Shown one piece after another: positions 14,395 to 15,072 of a stretch of DNA of 15,072 nucleotides (positions within the stretch are counted from its first letter, which is position 1; each line of letters begins with the position of its first letter). Origin of the DNA: JAZGAE01 sp036475545 (GTDB lineage: Bacteria > Pseudomonadota > Alphaproteobacteria > DATDPM01). The notes beneath the pieces were generated by a model. It saw nothing but the letters and a program-made list of their open reading frames with translations, had not been told where the DNA came from and did no database searches. The stretch is from the NCBI GenBank assembly GCA_036475545.1, contig JAZGAE010000123.1, positions 1 to 15,072 of the forward strand, read 5' to 3'. Made by a program: the position numbers and the translations under genes.

Positions 14395-14406
14395 CCTTCA
14401 GCTACA
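14386..14406 (+). other. 9-bp stem-loop spanning the nrdJ stop codon
   Basis: TGTAGCTGA (14386-14394) pairs perfectly with TCAGCTACA (14398-14406) around a CCT loop. The nrdJ TGA is the end of the left arm. No T-run follows directly, so by itself it is not an intrinsic terminator; it may protect the mRNA end. Confidence 0.6.
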
Positions 14407-14433
14407 CATTCACGTGCAATCCTCCCTGAACTC

Positions 14434-14465
14434 GGGGGGTTCTCGGCGAACCCCCCACTTTTTTT
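14434..14465 (+). terminator. Rho-independent terminator after nrdJ
   Basis: A perfect 9-bp stem GGGGGGTTC (14434-14442) / GAACCCCCC (14448-14456) with loop TCGGC is followed by AC and seven T residues (14459-14465). It lies 40 bp after the nrdJ stop and should isolate nrdJ from the downstream gene. Confidence 0.92.
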
Positions 14466-14601
14466 GCCTTCATCCCTCCCTACGGGCGGTGCCCTGATCT
14501 CGACGAGGCGCCGCCGCCTGGATCGCTTGCCCGCAAACGGCTATCTTGCCGCCCTGATCGCGCTGTGGAGCGATCTCACGGATAATCTTGGGTGGGGGAC
14601 C

Positions 14602-15069
14602 ATGGCCGGTAAAGTGGAGTCGCGCCTGAAGGAGCTTGGAATCGCCCTGCCCGAGGCCGCCGGCGCGGTCGCCAACTACGTCCCGTTCGTCGTGAGCGGC
14701 GGCCTCGTCTTCGTCTCCGGCCAGCTCCCCATCGCCGGGGGCAAGGTCGTGTATACCGGCCGGCTGGGCGCCGAGCTCTCGCTCGCCGACGGCCAGCAAG
14801 CGGCGCGGCTCTGCGGCCTCAACCTCATCGCCCAAGTCAAGGCGGCTTTAGGCGGCGACCTCGACCGGGTGCGGCGCGTGGTCCGGCTCGGCGGCTTCGT
14901 CAACTGCACGCCCGACTTCACCGACCACCCCAAGGTGGTGAACGGCGCCTCCGACCTGATGGTCGAGGTGTTCGGGGAGGCGGGCCGCCACGCCCGCGCC
15001 GCCGTCGGAGTGGCCGCCCTCCCCTTGGGCGCGGCCGTCGAGGTGGACGGGATGTTCGAGGTGGGGTGA
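14602..15069 (+). CDS. RidA/YjgF/UK114-family protein (imine deaminase-like)
   Basis: 155 codons from ATG 14602 with a G-rich ribosome site (GGGTGGGGG) just upstream. The frame stays open to 14464, but that extension overlaps the terminator T-run and is not protein-like. Motifs are NYVPFVVSGGLVFVSGQLP, a central helix with AARLCGLNLIAQVKAALGG, LGGFVNCTPDF and ARAAVGVAALPLGAAVEVD. Arg132 in the ARAAVG motif corresponds to the substrate-carboxylate arginine of RidA. The length (~155, against ~128 for E. coli RidA) and N-terminal RLKELGIALPEA fit the longer bacterial RidA-like subgroup. RidA proteins hydrolyse reactive enamine/imine intermediates from PLP enzymes; the substrate here is unknown. 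It is a separate transcription unit from nrdJ and is complete 3 bp before the window ends. Confidence 0.92.
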   Translation: MAGKVESRLKELGIALPEAAGAVANYVPFVVSGGLVFVSGQLPIAGGKVVYTGRLGAELSLADGQQAARLCGLNLIAQVKAALGGDLDRVRRVVRLGGFVNCTPDFTDHPKVVNGASDLMVEVFGEAGRHARAAVGVAALPLGAAVEVDGMFEVG

Positions 15070-15072
15070 TCC

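Overview
The window is GC-rich chromosomal DNA that reads as Alphaproteobacteria, probably Rhodospirillales-like. The reasons are an NDUFA12-type complex I accessory subunit, a DUF2155 protein, a long B12-dependent ribonucleotide reductase (NrdJ), and the compact block aroQ-accB-accC-aat followed tail-to-tail by DUF2155/MlaD/NDUFA12, an order I associate with this class. I see no phage, transposon, CRISPR array, rRNA or tRNA. Almost everything is recognisable housekeeping or core-metabolic gene content, and I found no convincing new multi-gene system. The notable points are a decapitated gene, several regulatory sites and some overlaps.

Layout. (1) 1-1917, plus strand: the tail of a probable M48 peptidase with TPR-like repeats, a DUF3047-type exported (probably lipo-) protein, and a periplasmic DsbA/Com1-like thiol oxidoreductase. 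This is an envelope-protein group. (2) 1975-5277: hpd (4-hydroxyphenylpyruvate dioxygenase) on the minus strand, followed after 2 bp by a maiA relic or derivative that keeps only the C-terminal GST domain; a divergent MarR regulator; and a convergent PLP-dependent ornithine/lysine decarboxylase. The hpd-marR gap carries an inverted repeat inside what look like two face-to-face promoters sharing one -10 hexamer. (3) 5471-8486, plus strand: aroQ, accB, accC and aat, which join shikimate synthesis, the biotin half of acetyl-CoA carboxylase and the L/F-tRNA-protein transferase. (4) 8423-10209, minus strand: NDUFA12, mlaD, an unrecognised 80-codon ORF and DUF2155, probably one operon. (5) 10213-15069: a 486-bp divergent control region with two NrdR-like boxes exactly 31 bp apart, then nrdJ, a strong intrinsic terminator, and a RidA-family gene.

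How the parts work together. hpd and the maiA fragment belong to tyrosine degradation through homogentisate, and the MarR protein is the likely local repressor. No hmgA or fumarylacetoacetase gene is in view. AccB and AccC form the biotin carboxylase half of acetyl-CoA carboxylase. MlaD, the DsbA-like protein and the 5' genes serve the envelope. NrdJ supplies deoxyribonucleotides, and its tandem boxes suggest NrdR control. Function calls for the main genes are firm because of visible catalytic motifs. Promoters, RNA structures and evolutionary scenarios are inferences.
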